This document shows positions 6,765 through 14,816 of a stretch of DNA of 64,000 nt, one piece after another. A model generated the notes under the pieces. The model was not told where the DNA came from. It worked only from the letters and a program-made list of their open reading frames with translations, and did no database searches. The stretch's first letter is position 1; the number at the start of each line of letters is the position of its first letter. Source of the DNA: DASPKM01 sp035628135 (GTDB lineage Bacteria > Bacteroidota > Bacteroidia > Chitinophagales > Chitinophagaceae); NCBI GenBank assembly GCA_035628135.1, contig DASPKM010000006.1, forward strand, positions 744,001 through 808,000, given 5' to 3'. The position numbers and the translations under genes were made by a program.

Positions 6765-7940
6765 TTATGCTAAGGACTTGCTTATTCCCAACTCCAACCC
6801 CCGTAGCTCCGCCAACCCCCGTAGCCTGCCAATAGCGCTGTATCCCGGGTAAGTAGTTTTGTGCAGATCGTCCAACATCTGGTGACCATGGTCAGGGCGC
6901 ATGGGAATGGACACCTGCCGCTGTTGCATGAGCAGCACGATCTCTTTCACCACAGCATACATATCAACATCTCCGTTCAGGTGGTCAGCTTCATAGAAAT
7001 TCCCATCTGCATCGCGGCGGGTGCTGCGCAGGTGCAGGAAATGGATGTGGCCGCCAAGCCGGCGTACCATGCCCGCAAGATCATTATCGGGCCTTACTCC
7101 ATATGAACCGGTACAAAAGCAAAGGCCGTTGGCGGGAGAAGGCGCAGCCTGCAATAATTCCGCTGCATCCTGTTCAGTGCTGACTATTCTCGGAAGACCC
7201 AATAAGGGAAACGGAGGATCATCGGGATGTATGGCCAATTGCAGCCCGCAGGCTTCGGCCACGGGCACCACTTCTTGCAAAAAATAAAATAAATGCTGTT
7301 TCAATTGTTGCGCGTCGATATCATGGTAAGTGCGCAACGCGGTCAATATCTGTTCCTCGGTAAACCTTTCTTCATTGCCGGGCAGGCCAAGTAAGGCATT
7401 TCTATACAGGATCTCCCTTTCCGTTGCGCTCATGTTGCTGAAGCGCCGCTTTGCCGCTTCAATTTGTTCCGGTGTGTAATCTTTTTCCGCACCGGGTCTT
7501 TTTAATAGAAATAAATCAAAGGCAATGAAGGCGGCCTTCTCGAAATACAGGGCTTTGCTTTTGTCGGGCATTTCATAAGCGATGTCAGTCCGCATCCAGT
7601 CCAGGATAGGCATGAAATTGTACGTGATCACCTTTAGCCCGCAACCTGCCACATTGCGAAGGCTTTGCTTATAATTTTCGATGAACTGTAAATAATCGCC
7701 TGTTTGCTTCTTAATGTCCTCGTGAACGGGCAGGCTTTCGATCACCGTCCAGCTCATGCCTGCCGCTTCAATCAACGCTTTTCTTTTGTTTATTTCTTCT
7801 ACAGGCCATACCGCCCCAACGGGAATGTGATGCAACGCAGTAACCACACCCGTGCATCCCGCCTGGCGTATGTCCGAAAGACTGACCGGGTCTTTCGGCC
7901 CGAACCAGCGCATCGTTTGTTCCATGAAATATTTACTCAT
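6765..7940 (-). CDS. uxuA: mannonate dehydratase
   Basis: UxuA dehydrates D-mannonate to 2-keto-3-deoxygluconate, the step after fructuronate reduction in glucuronate catabolism. Family sequence is clear: MEQTMRWFGPKDPVSLSDIRQAGCTGVVTALHHIPVGAVW at the start, LAIHPDDPPFPLLGLPRIVST near residue 240, and MRPDHGHQMLDD near 355. Length 391 is normal. The start overlaps the 3' end of the GH3 gene by 8 bp, so it is translated as the last gene of the xylB-xylA-transporter-GH3-uxuA run. It would use glucuronate released by the two alpha-glucuronidases of the same locus. The isomerase (uxaC) and KDG kinase/aldolase are not in the window. Confidence 0.95.
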   Translation of the reverse strand: MSKYFMEQTMRWFGPKDPVSLSDIRQAGCTGVVTALHHIPVGAVWPVEEINKRKALIEAAGMSWTVIESLPVHEDIKKQTGDYLQFIENYKQSLRNVAGCGLKVITYNFMPILDWMRTDIAYEMPDKSKALYFEKAAFIAFDLFLLKRPGAEKDYTPEQIEAAKRRFSNMSATEREILYRNALLGLPGNEERFTEEQILTALRTYHDIDAQQLKQHLFYFLQEVVPVAEACGLQLAIHPDDPPFPLLGLPRIVSTEQDAAELLQAAPSPANGLCFCTGSYGVRPDNDLAGMVRRLGGHIHFLHLRSTRRDADGNFYEADHLNGDVDMYAVVKEIVLLMQQRQVSIPMRPDHGHQMLDDLHKTTYPGYSAIGRLRGLAELRGLELGISKSLA

Positions 7941-10113
7941 TCACTCTCAATACTGCTTCAACGTGTTTGGATGCTCCCAGCGCTTCGCTCCTGCCTATAG
8001 GCAACGAACCGCCAACTGCTATTTTTATCGTGCCGGGCATAACAACTGACTGCCCATTGTCCTGCACGCTAGACAACAATTCAGGCGTCAGGTCGAACGA
8101 TACAAGGGCCGTTGCACCTGGTTGTAACGAAACGCGCTTGAATCCTTTCATCGAAAACAAAGGTCCGTTGGTTTGACCTTCGTGCGTGAGGTATAATTGC
8201 ACCACCTCATCCGCCGCATATTTTCCCTTATTCTTCACCGTTACAGTCACCTTCACAGGTTCACTTTTTAAAATGGAAGGCTTGGACAACTTAAGATTAC
8301 TGTATTCGAACTTCGAATAACTTAATCCAAACCCGAAGGGATACATGGGCTCAGCGCTCATGTAACGGTATGTTCTTCCTTTCATCGAATAATCTTCATA
8401 AGGCGGAAGCTGCTCCAACGATTTGGGAAAAGTAATGGGCAGCCTTCCCGAAGGAGATACTTTTCCAAACAATACATCGGCCACGGCATTGCCACCTTCT
8501 TCGCCGGGATACCATACCAATACCACCGCGTCTGCAATCTCATGCACTTCCGCAAGGTTCATGGGACTGCCGCCGGTTACTACCGCCACGATCGGTTTGG
8601 TATTGTCCTTCCTTAGCTTTTTTAAGAAATCGATCTGGTTTTTCGGAATATTATAATCGAGGCGGTCACCCGCCGTGGGTGATGCAATGGATTCGCCTTC
8701 TTCTCCTTCTAAAAATCCATTGATGCCCATTACCATGATGGTTACCTCAGATGCACGCGCTTCGCCCGTGGTCCAATCGATGGGGTTTACATTTTCGCGG
8801 TCGAGCATGGTGCCCGGGCGATAATGCAATTGGCTGCCGGGCTGGATCTGCGCCGTAATCCCTTCGAGGATGGTAACGAGATTGTTGTTCACCCCATAAT
8901 AATTTCCGATCAATGCGTCTACACTGGTAGCCAGCGGACCGGTGACAAAATATTTTTTAAGATCGTTCTTCAATGGCAGCACGCCATTGTTCTTCAACAA
9001 TACAATGGACTGCTGTGCCACTTTTCTCGCCAGGTTCCGGTGTGCCGTGCTGTTGATGACCGATACGGGGATAGCATTGTATGGATTGGCGGAGGAAGGA
9101 TCGAACAGGCCGAGCTTGACCTTGGTGCGCATCAACACTGCAAGCGCGGTATCGATCTGCTTTTCGGTTATTAGTCCCTGTTTGTATGCGTCCATCAACG
9201 CTGGAAAAGTGCTGCCGCACTCCAGGTTTACGCCGCGTTGGATGGCGAGCGCAGCAGCCTGCGCGGGGGTAGACACTACTTTATGTCCTTCATGAAAATC
9301 TGTAAGCGCCCAGCAATCAGACACGATATGCCCTTTAAATCCCCATTGCCTGCGCAGTACGTCCTGCAACAGATAAGTATTGCCGCAACAGGGCTCGCCA
9401 TTGGTGCGGTTGTATGCGCACATCACTGCTTCCACCTTATTATCCACGAGTGCTTTGAACGCGGGCAGGTAAGTCTCCCAAAGGTCTTTCATGTTGGCCT
9501 TTGCATCGAACTCGTGCCGCAATTTTTCGGGTCCGCTGTGCACTGCATAGTGCTTTGCGCAGGCGGCCACTTTTAAATATTTGGGATGATCGCCCTGCAA
9601 TCCTTTTACAAATGCAACGCCTATTCGGGAGGTGAGATAAGGATCTTCACCATACGTTTCTTGTCCCCGGCCCCAGCGCGGGTCGCGGAAAATGTTGATG
9701 TTGGGCGTCCAGAATGTAAGCCCTCCGTACTGCATGCGGTATCCTTTCCTGATGGCTGCGTTGTACATGGCGCGGGCCTCGTCAGACACTACCGTGGCCA
9801 CTTGTTTCGCAAGCGGTTCGTTGAATGTGGCCGCCAGCCCGATCGCCTGCGGGAAAATGGTGGCGGTGCCGGAGCGCCCCACTCCATGCAGCGCTTCGTT
9901 CCACCAATTGTATTCCGGTATGTTGAGCCGCGGGATTGCGGGAGCAGTATACCTGAGCTGATTGATCTTTTCTTCCAGCGTAAGGCGCGATACCAAATCC
10001 TTCACCCGCGCATCGATGGACAACGATGTGTTGCGAAATCCTTCATTCTGTGCAACAATCGACGGGCTGGAGCAAAGCATTACCAGGCCCAATAAAAAAA
10101 TCATTTTTTTCAT
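7933..10113 (-). CDS. glycoside hydrolase family 3, probable beta-xylosidase
   Basis: A secreted or periplasmic exo-glycosidase with signal peptide MKKMIFLLGLVMLCSSPSIVA. GH3 features: NEALHGVGRSGTATIFPQAIGLAATF near residues 72-97, NIFRDPRWGRGQETYGEDPYL near 138-158, and the nucleophile motif VSDCWAL with Asp266. The C-terminal domain has WYPGEEGGNAVADVLFGKVSPSGRLPIT and ends in a fibronectin-type III-like fold. Length 726. The RWGRGQETYGEDPYLT pattern plus Cys after the nucleophile is usual for xylosidases of this family, and the neighbours (xylA, xylB, xylanases) support xylo-oligosaccharides as substrate; beta-glucosidase activity cannot be excluded from sequence. Confidence 0.92.
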   Translation of the reverse strand: MKKMIFLLGLVMLCSSPSIVAQNEGFRNTSLSIDARVKDLVSRLTLEEKINQLRYTAPAIPRLNIPEYNWWNEALHGVGRSGTATIFPQAIGLAATFNEPLAKQVATVVSDEARAMYNAAIRKGYRMQYGGLTFWTPNINIFRDPRWGRGQETYGEDPYLTSRIGVAFVKGLQGDHPKYLKVAACAKHYAVHSGPEKLRHEFDAKANMKDLWETYLPAFKALVDNKVEAVMCAYNRTNGEPCCGNTYLLQDVLRRQWGFKGHIVSDCWALTDFHEGHKVVSTPAQAAALAIQRGVNLECGSTFPALMDAYKQGLITEKQIDTALAVLMRTKVKLGLFDPSSANPYNAIPVSVINSTAHRNLARKVAQQSIVLLKNNGVLPLKNDLKKYFVTGPLATSVDALIGNYYGVNNNLVTILEGITAQIQPGSQLHYRPGTMLDRENVNPIDWTTGEARASEVTIMVMGINGFLEGEEGESIASPTAGDRLDYNIPKNQIDFLKKLRKDNTKPIVAVVTGGSPMNLAEVHEIADAVVLVWYPGEEGGNAVADVLFGKVSPSGRLPITFPKSLEQLPPYEDYSMKGRTYRYMSAEPMYPFGFGLSYSKFEYSNLKLSKPSILKSEPVKVTVTVKNKGKYAADEVVQLYLTHEGQTNGPLFSMKGFKRVSLQPGATALVSFDLTPELLSSVQDNGQSVVMPGTIKIAVGGSLPIGRSEALGASKHVEAVLRVNE

Positions 10114-10155
10114 TGCTTTAATTTTTTTTCACGCAGAAAATAGAACTCACTATTC

Positions 10156-11769
10156 CTAGCCCCTGAAATATATAAGCACACCAATTACAACAGCTGCCAG
10201 TATCACTGATATGATCACGTCCAGCCATGAATAACTTTCGCGGTTTGCTTTCTTTTGTTCGGGCGTCAATGTTCCCAATGCAAGTCCTTTTATTTGTTCC
10301 TCGGAAGGTTTAGGTGTTGAAAGGCTCACCACGGTGCAAACCACCGCGCACAGCAGGAAATTGAAAATGGCAAAATGCGAAAAGTTCACAGTGGCGTACC
10401 ATTTAAGAAAGCCGTCGAGGTTGCCCTCCATCAATTCAAGCACTATGCGCAACGTTCCCGATATAAGTCCATAGAACAGTGTTGCTATGGCACCCTGTGC
10501 ATTGATCCGCTTCCAAACAATTCCCAAAACAAATACTGCCGTTATCGGGGGTGCGATATATGCCTGCACGTTTTGCAGGTACTGGTATAATACGCCTTCG
10601 CCGATCCGTTCCATGATGGGTATCCACAACATGCCGAGGATTACAATGATGCCGGTAGCTATTTTACCGATACGCACCAGTTTTGCTTCGGGTGAATTAG
10701 GATACAGTTTTTTGAATATGTCAACGGTAAACAGTGTCGAGGCGGAATTAAATACGGAAGCGAGGGAACTCATCAGCGCGGCCATCAGTCCACCGGCCAC
10801 CAATCCTTTCAAACCCGTGGGCAACAGGTATTGCACCAGCGTTGGAAATACCTGGTCGCTTTTTTCGTAATTGATCATTCCCTTTTGCTTGAGCGCATAT
10901 GCGATGATGCCGGGAATAAGAAAAATAAATATGGGCGTCAACTTCAGGTAAGCGCCAAATATGGCGCCTCTTCTGCCAATTTTTATATTTTGCGCGGCCA
11001 ATGTTCGTTGCACAATGTACTGGTCAGTACACCAATACCAAATACCCACTACGGTACCTCCAAACAGTAATCCTGTCCAGGGAAACCGGGGGTCCGATGC
11101 AGGCCGCCACATATTGAAATGATCGCTGCCCGCAGTGGCTTTCAATTCACTCCAGCCTCCAACTGCATTCAACCCCATTACTGTAATAATGGTCGAGCCC
11201 AGCAACAGGATCACCGTCTGAAATGCCTCGGTATACACAACTGCGCGCATTCCACCAAGGATGGTGTACAATCCTGTAACCACAACCGTAATGATCGCAC
11301 CTTCCAGAAATCCAATGCCCATTAACTGCGACACAACGATACCACCGGCGTAAATGGTTACAGACACTTTCGTGAGCACATAGCCCGCAATGGAAAAAAT
11401 AGACAGGAACCACCGCGAACGCGTGTCGAACCGCCTTTCCAAAAACTCAGGCATGGTAAAAGCCCCGCTGCGCATGTAAAATGGCAGGAAGAACCAGCCC
11501 AGCAACAACACTATCCAGGCATGCAGTTCATAATGCGCCAGTGGCATGCCCGATTCGGCTCCGGTACCCGCAAGCCCAACCACGTGCTCACTGCCGATGT
11601 TCGAAGCAAAAATCGAAGCGCCTATTACAAACCAGCCTACATTCCTGCCTGCAAGAAAATAATCTTCCGAGGTTTTATTCTTCTGCAAAATCACCCACCA
11701 CGCAATGCCGAGTAAAATTGCAAAATAGCCACCAAGTACGATCCAGTCGAGCGTTTCGAAAGATGTCAT
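10156..11769 (-). CDS. sodium/sugar symporter, SSS (SGLT) family
   Basis: An inner-membrane sodium-coupled sugar transporter with about 13-14 hydrophobic helices over 537 residues. Signature parts: DYFLAGRNVGWFVIGASIFASNIGSEHVVGLAGTGAESG near residues 36-74, MPEFLERRFDTRSRWFLS near 104-121, and WYWCTDQYIVQRTLAAQNI near 244-262. It lies between xylA and the GH3 gene in the same orientation, 19 bp from xylA, so xylose (or arabinose released by GH51) is the most likely cargo. The specificity is inferred only from position. Confidence 0.92.
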   Translation of the reverse strand: MTSFETLDWIVLGGYFAILLGIAWWVILQKNKTSEDYFLAGRNVGWFVIGASIFASNIGSEHVVGLAGTGAESGMPLAHYELHAWIVLLLGWFFLPFYMRSGAFTMPEFLERRFDTRSRWFLSIFSIAGYVLTKVSVTIYAGGIVVSQLMGIGFLEGAIITVVVTGLYTILGGMRAVVYTEAFQTVILLLGSTIITVMGLNAVGGWSELKATAGSDHFNMWRPASDPRFPWTGLLFGGTVVGIWYWCTDQYIVQRTLAAQNIKIGRRGAIFGAYLKLTPIFIFLIPGIIAYALKQKGMINYEKSDQVFPTLVQYLLPTGLKGLVAGGLMAALMSSLASVFNSASTLFTVDIFKKLYPNSPEAKLVRIGKIATGIIVILGMLWIPIMERIGEGVLYQYLQNVQAYIAPPITAVFVLGIVWKRINAQGAIATLFYGLISGTLRIVLELMEGNLDGFLKWYATVNFSHFAIFNFLLCAVVCTVVSLSTPKPSEEQIKGLALGTLTPEQKKANRESYSWLDVIISVILAAVVIGVLIYFRG

Positions 11770-11788
11770 GTTGTGTTGTTATTTATGC

Positions 11789-13141
11789 CTAGATAAATCT
11801 GTTGATAAGGTTTTCGAGATATTCTTGCCTGCCGCTTCTCATTTCAGGCTCTCCCTTTTCTATGGCATAGTCACGAAGGTCTTCCAGCGATAGTTTGCCC
11901 TGCCCGAACTCCCTTCCTTTTCCGGTATCGAATGAAGCATACCTTTCTTTCCTGATCTTTTTATAATCTGAGTGCTGCAGCACATTGTCTGCAACGATCA
12001 ATGACCTGGCAAAAGCATCCATGCCGCCAATATGCGCATGGAACAGGTCTTCGGGATCGGTGGAGTTGCGGCGGACCTTCGCATCGAAGTTGATGCCACC
12101 GCCCTGGAATCCGCCGGCTTCCAATATCACCAGCAACGATTCGGTCAATTCATACAGGTTATTTGGGAACTGGTCCGTATCCCACCCGTTTTGATAATCG
12201 CCGCGGTTGGCGTCCATGCTGCCCAATAAACCCGCATCAGCCGCCACCTGCAGCTCGTGCTGGAATGTATGGCCCGCAAGCGTGGCGTGGTTTACTTCCA
12301 GGTTCAGCTTGAAATCGTTCATTAGATCGTATTGCCGCAAAAATGCAATTACCGTGGCCGCATCGTAATCATATTGATGCTTGCTGGGCTCACAGGGTTT
12401 GGGCTCGATGAAAAATGTTCCTGTAAAACCGTTGCGCCTCGCATAATCTTTTGCCATATGCAGGAAGCGCGCAAAATGTTCCTGTTCGCGTTGCATGTTG
12501 GTATTCAGCAGGCTCATGTAGCCTTCGCGGCCGCCCCAGAACACATAATTTTCACCGCCGAGCGCAATGGTGGCATCCAGCGCCGCTTTTACCTGTGCGC
12601 CGGCATGGGCCAGCACGTGAAAATCGGGATTGGTGGCTGCGCCATTCATATAGCGGCGGTTGCTGAATAAATTCGCAGTGCCCCATAATAATTTTACGCC
12701 GCTTTCCTTTTGCTTGCCGTAAGCATACTCCACCATCGCCTGCAAACGCTTCTCATTATCCTTTACATCATTGGTATAGTCCACAACGTCTACGTCGTGA
12801 AAGCAATAAAAAGGCAGGTTCATTTTGGTGATGAATTCAAAAGCTGCGTCCATTTTATCTTTTGCCCTTTCGATCGGATCGCTTTTATCATTCCAGGGGA
12901 ACAGGTGCGTGGGCTCGCCAAAGGGGTCGGCGCCGCTTCCGCAGAAGCTGTGCCAATACGCACAGGCAAAACGGAAATGGTCCTTCATGGTCTTGCCGTT
13001 CACTTTTTTATTTTCATCGTACCAGCGAAAAGCCAGTGGATTATCGGTTTCAGGTCCTTCATATTTTATTTGCGGGATACCTTTGAAAAATTGCCTGCTG
13101 CCTGTTACTACTTGCATCTTGTTGAGTTTGGTTATAGTCAT
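11789..13141 (-). CDS. xylA: xylose isomerase
   Basis: XylA interconverts D-xylose and D-xylulose using two divalent metals. Motifs: FRFACAYWHSFCGSGADPFG near residue 56, PFYCFHDVDVVD, YVFWGGREGYMSLLNTNM, FFIEPKPCEPSKHQYDYDAATV, and DLFHAHIGGMDAFARSL. The start at 13141 (MTITKLNKMQ) gives about 450 residues; an in-frame ATG at 13168 adds nine residues, but a GGAG ribosome-binding site lies inside that extension, 11 bp before the 13141 ATG, which favours the shorter form. MQVVTGSRQFF, eight codons later, is where most relatives begin. It follows xylB by 42 bp. A perfect palindrome overlaps its ribosome-binding site. Confidence 0.96.
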   Translation of the reverse strand: MTITKLNKMQVVTGSRQFFKGIPQIKYEGPETDNPLAFRWYDENKKVNGKTMKDHFRFACAYWHSFCGSGADPFGEPTHLFPWNDKSDPIERAKDKMDAAFEFITKMNLPFYCFHDVDVVDYTNDVKDNEKRLQAMVEYAYGKQKESGVKLLWGTANLFSNRRYMNGAATNPDFHVLAHAGAQVKAALDATIALGGENYVFWGGREGYMSLLNTNMQREQEHFARFLHMAKDYARRNGFTGTFFIEPKPCEPSKHQYDYDAATVIAFLRQYDLMNDFKLNLEVNHATLAGHTFQHELQVAADAGLLGSMDANRGDYQNGWDTDQFPNNLYELTESLLVILEAGGFQGGGINFDAKVRRNSTDPEDLFHAHIGGMDAFARSLIVADNVLQHSDYKKIRKERYASFDTGKGREFGQGKLSLEDLRDYAIEKGEPEMRSGRQEYLENLINRFI

Positions 13142-13144
13142 TGT

Positions 13145-13161
13145 CCGAAGGACTCCTTCGG
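13145..13161. promoter_or_regulatory. 17-bp palindrome covering the xylA ribosome-binding site
   Basis: CCGAAGGACTCCTTCGG is a perfect inverted repeat (8-bp arms, one central base). On the xylA message the arms would pair and bury the GAAGGAG ribosome-binding site, 4 bp from the start codon. It could act as a translational hairpin or as a protein operator; neither is proven. Confidence 0.5.
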
Positions 13162-13178
13162 AGCTCATTCAATTAATA

Positions 13179-13194
13179 AGTCATTAGGTCATTA
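13179..13194. repeat. two tandem octamers at the xylB stop codon
   Basis: AGTCATTA followed by GGTCATTA, members of the RGTCATTR family found at four other sites in this window. The xylB stop codon (13184-13186) and its last codons lie inside the repeat. Confidence 0.65.
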
Positions 13195-14686
13195 AGCCGA
13201 TGGGCTCATCAGCCAGTTGCTGTTGCAAAACGGCTTTCCATTTCGCATATAGCTCATCGTACCGTGCTTCATCATCGGGTTCGATGAGTTGTTGCGCCAC
13301 GCGTTTTTGGAATGCTTCCTGCGCATGTTTGTAAATACCGGAGCCAATGCCTGCTCCTATGGCGGCGCCAAGGCTTCCATCGCCTTCATAAAATTCAACG
13401 GCCAATCCCGAAGCGTTCACAAATGCATGGGTAAATACATCGCTCAAAAAAAGATTGGCCTTGCCGGCGCGCACAATGCCCGGCGATAAACCGTTTTCAC
13501 GCATGATATCCAACCCGTACCTGAACGAAAACGCAATACCTTCCTGCACGGCCCTGAATAAATGCGCAGCGCCGTGCTTGTTCAAATCCAGTTGATGGAA
13601 ATGCGCGCCTACCATGCGGTTGTTCAGCATGCGCTCAGCGCCGTTGCCAAAGGGCAATGCAAACAATCCTTCGCAGCCGGCTTCCACAGCGGCAGCGGCT
13701 TCGTTCATATTGGCATAGGAAAGATGCGAGCCTGCAAGTTGTTTGATCCACCTGTTGAAAATGCCCGCGCCATTGATGCACAATAAAATGCCGGTCCTTA
13801 CCTTATCAGGCAAATAGTTGACGTGGGCAAACGTGTTTACTCTTGACTGCGGATCGTAGGTGAGTTGATCGCTTACCGCATAAATAACACCCGAAGTGCC
13901 GGCCGTTGCAGCCACTTGCCCGGGCTCGAGCACGTTCAAAGCAAGCGCATTGTTAGGCTGGTCGCCGGATTTATATGCAACCGGTATTCCTTTCTTCAAA
14001 TTCAACCGCGACCCAACTGATTCTTTCAAATAACCATGTGGCGCAAACAAGGGTTGTATGGAAGGAAACAACGAACTATGGAATCCAAAATATTTTGTGA
14101 CGTCCTGCGAAATGTTATTCTCTTTAAAATCCCAGAAAATGCCCTCGGACAAAGCTTCGATAGTAGTAGTGACTTCGCCGGTAAGCTTCATGGCAATAAA
14201 ATCGCCGGGTAGCATCACCTTATCGATCTTTTCATAAATGGCAGGCTCATTTTCTTTTACCCAGGCCAGCTTGCTGGCAGTGAAGTTGCCGGGCGAGTTC
14301 AGCAACCTTGACAAACATTCCTGCTCACCGATACGCTGATACGCATTGTTGCCAATATCTACAGCGCGGCTGTCGCACCAGATGATGGAGTTGCGCAATA
14401 CGTGCTGTTCCTTGTCTACCAGTACCAGGCCGTGCATCTGGTAGGCTATTCCAATGGCCGCAATGGACAAGGGATCATAAGCTTTCGTTCCATGGCATTT
14501 CAGCACAGCCTGCTTGGCGTGTTCCCACCACAGGTCGGGACTTTGTTCCGCCCAGCCGCTACGTGGCGCAATGATGTCGGCCTCGGTCTCGGGATGGTGT
14601 GCAGATGCCAGTAGTTTTCCTGATTGGCTGTCCATCACGGAAACTTTAACCGAAGAAGTGCCGATATCGATGCCTAGTAATAACAT
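13184..14686 (-). CDS. xylB: xylulokinase
   Basis: XylB phosphorylates xylulose to xylulose 5-phosphate, which enters the pentose phosphate pathway. FGGY-kinase features: LLGIDIGTSSVKVSVMD at the N-terminus (phosphate-binding loop), YQMHGLVLVDKEQHVLRNSIIWCDSRA near residues 88-114, GDQPNNALALNVLEPGQVAATAGTSGVIYA near 241-270, and FLSDVFTHAFVNASGLAVEFYEGDGSLGAAIGAGIG near 410-445. Length 500 is normal. It starts 34 bp past a strong terminator that ends the susC-susD-GH10 transcript, so it heads a second transcription unit or depends on read-through. Confidence 0.96.
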   Translation of the reverse strand: MLLLGIDIGTSSVKVSVMDSQSGKLLASAHHPETEADIIAPRSGWAEQSPDLWWEHAKQAVLKCHGTKAYDPLSIAAIGIAYQMHGLVLVDKEQHVLRNSIIWCDSRAVDIGNNAYQRIGEQECLSRLLNSPGNFTASKLAWVKENEPAIYEKIDKVMLPGDFIAMKLTGEVTTTIEALSEGIFWDFKENNISQDVTKYFGFHSSLFPSIQPLFAPHGYLKESVGSRLNLKKGIPVAYKSGDQPNNALALNVLEPGQVAATAGTSGVIYAVSDQLTYDPQSRVNTFAHVNYLPDKVRTGILLCINGAGIFNRWIKQLAGSHLSYANMNEAAAAVEAGCEGLFALPFGNGAERMLNNRMVGAHFHQLDLNKHGAAHLFRAVQEGIAFSFRYGLDIMRENGLSPGIVRAGKANLFLSDVFTHAFVNASGLAVEFYEGDGSLGAAIGAGIGSGIYKHAQEAFQKRVAQQLIEPDDEARYDELYAKWKAVLQQQLADEPIGLMT

Positions 14687-14721
14687 TCCCGGAAAGCTCG
14701 TAAAAGTTATGATGAAATTTT

Positions 14722-14753
14722 TAAAAAAAGGAAGGATGAAATATCATCCCTCC
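14722..14753 (-). terminator. intrinsic terminator between the GH10 gene and xylB
   Basis: On the minus strand a 10-bp stem (14744-14753 with 14730-14739, one G-U pair, 4-base loop) is followed by seven T. It lies 63 bp after the GH10 stop and 35 bp before the xylB start. Confidence 0.8.
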
Positions 14754-14816
14754 TACGACTGCTGATAATGAGACCTGAAGTAACAGCGTTTATAATACTT
14801 TTTTCGTAATAATGCG

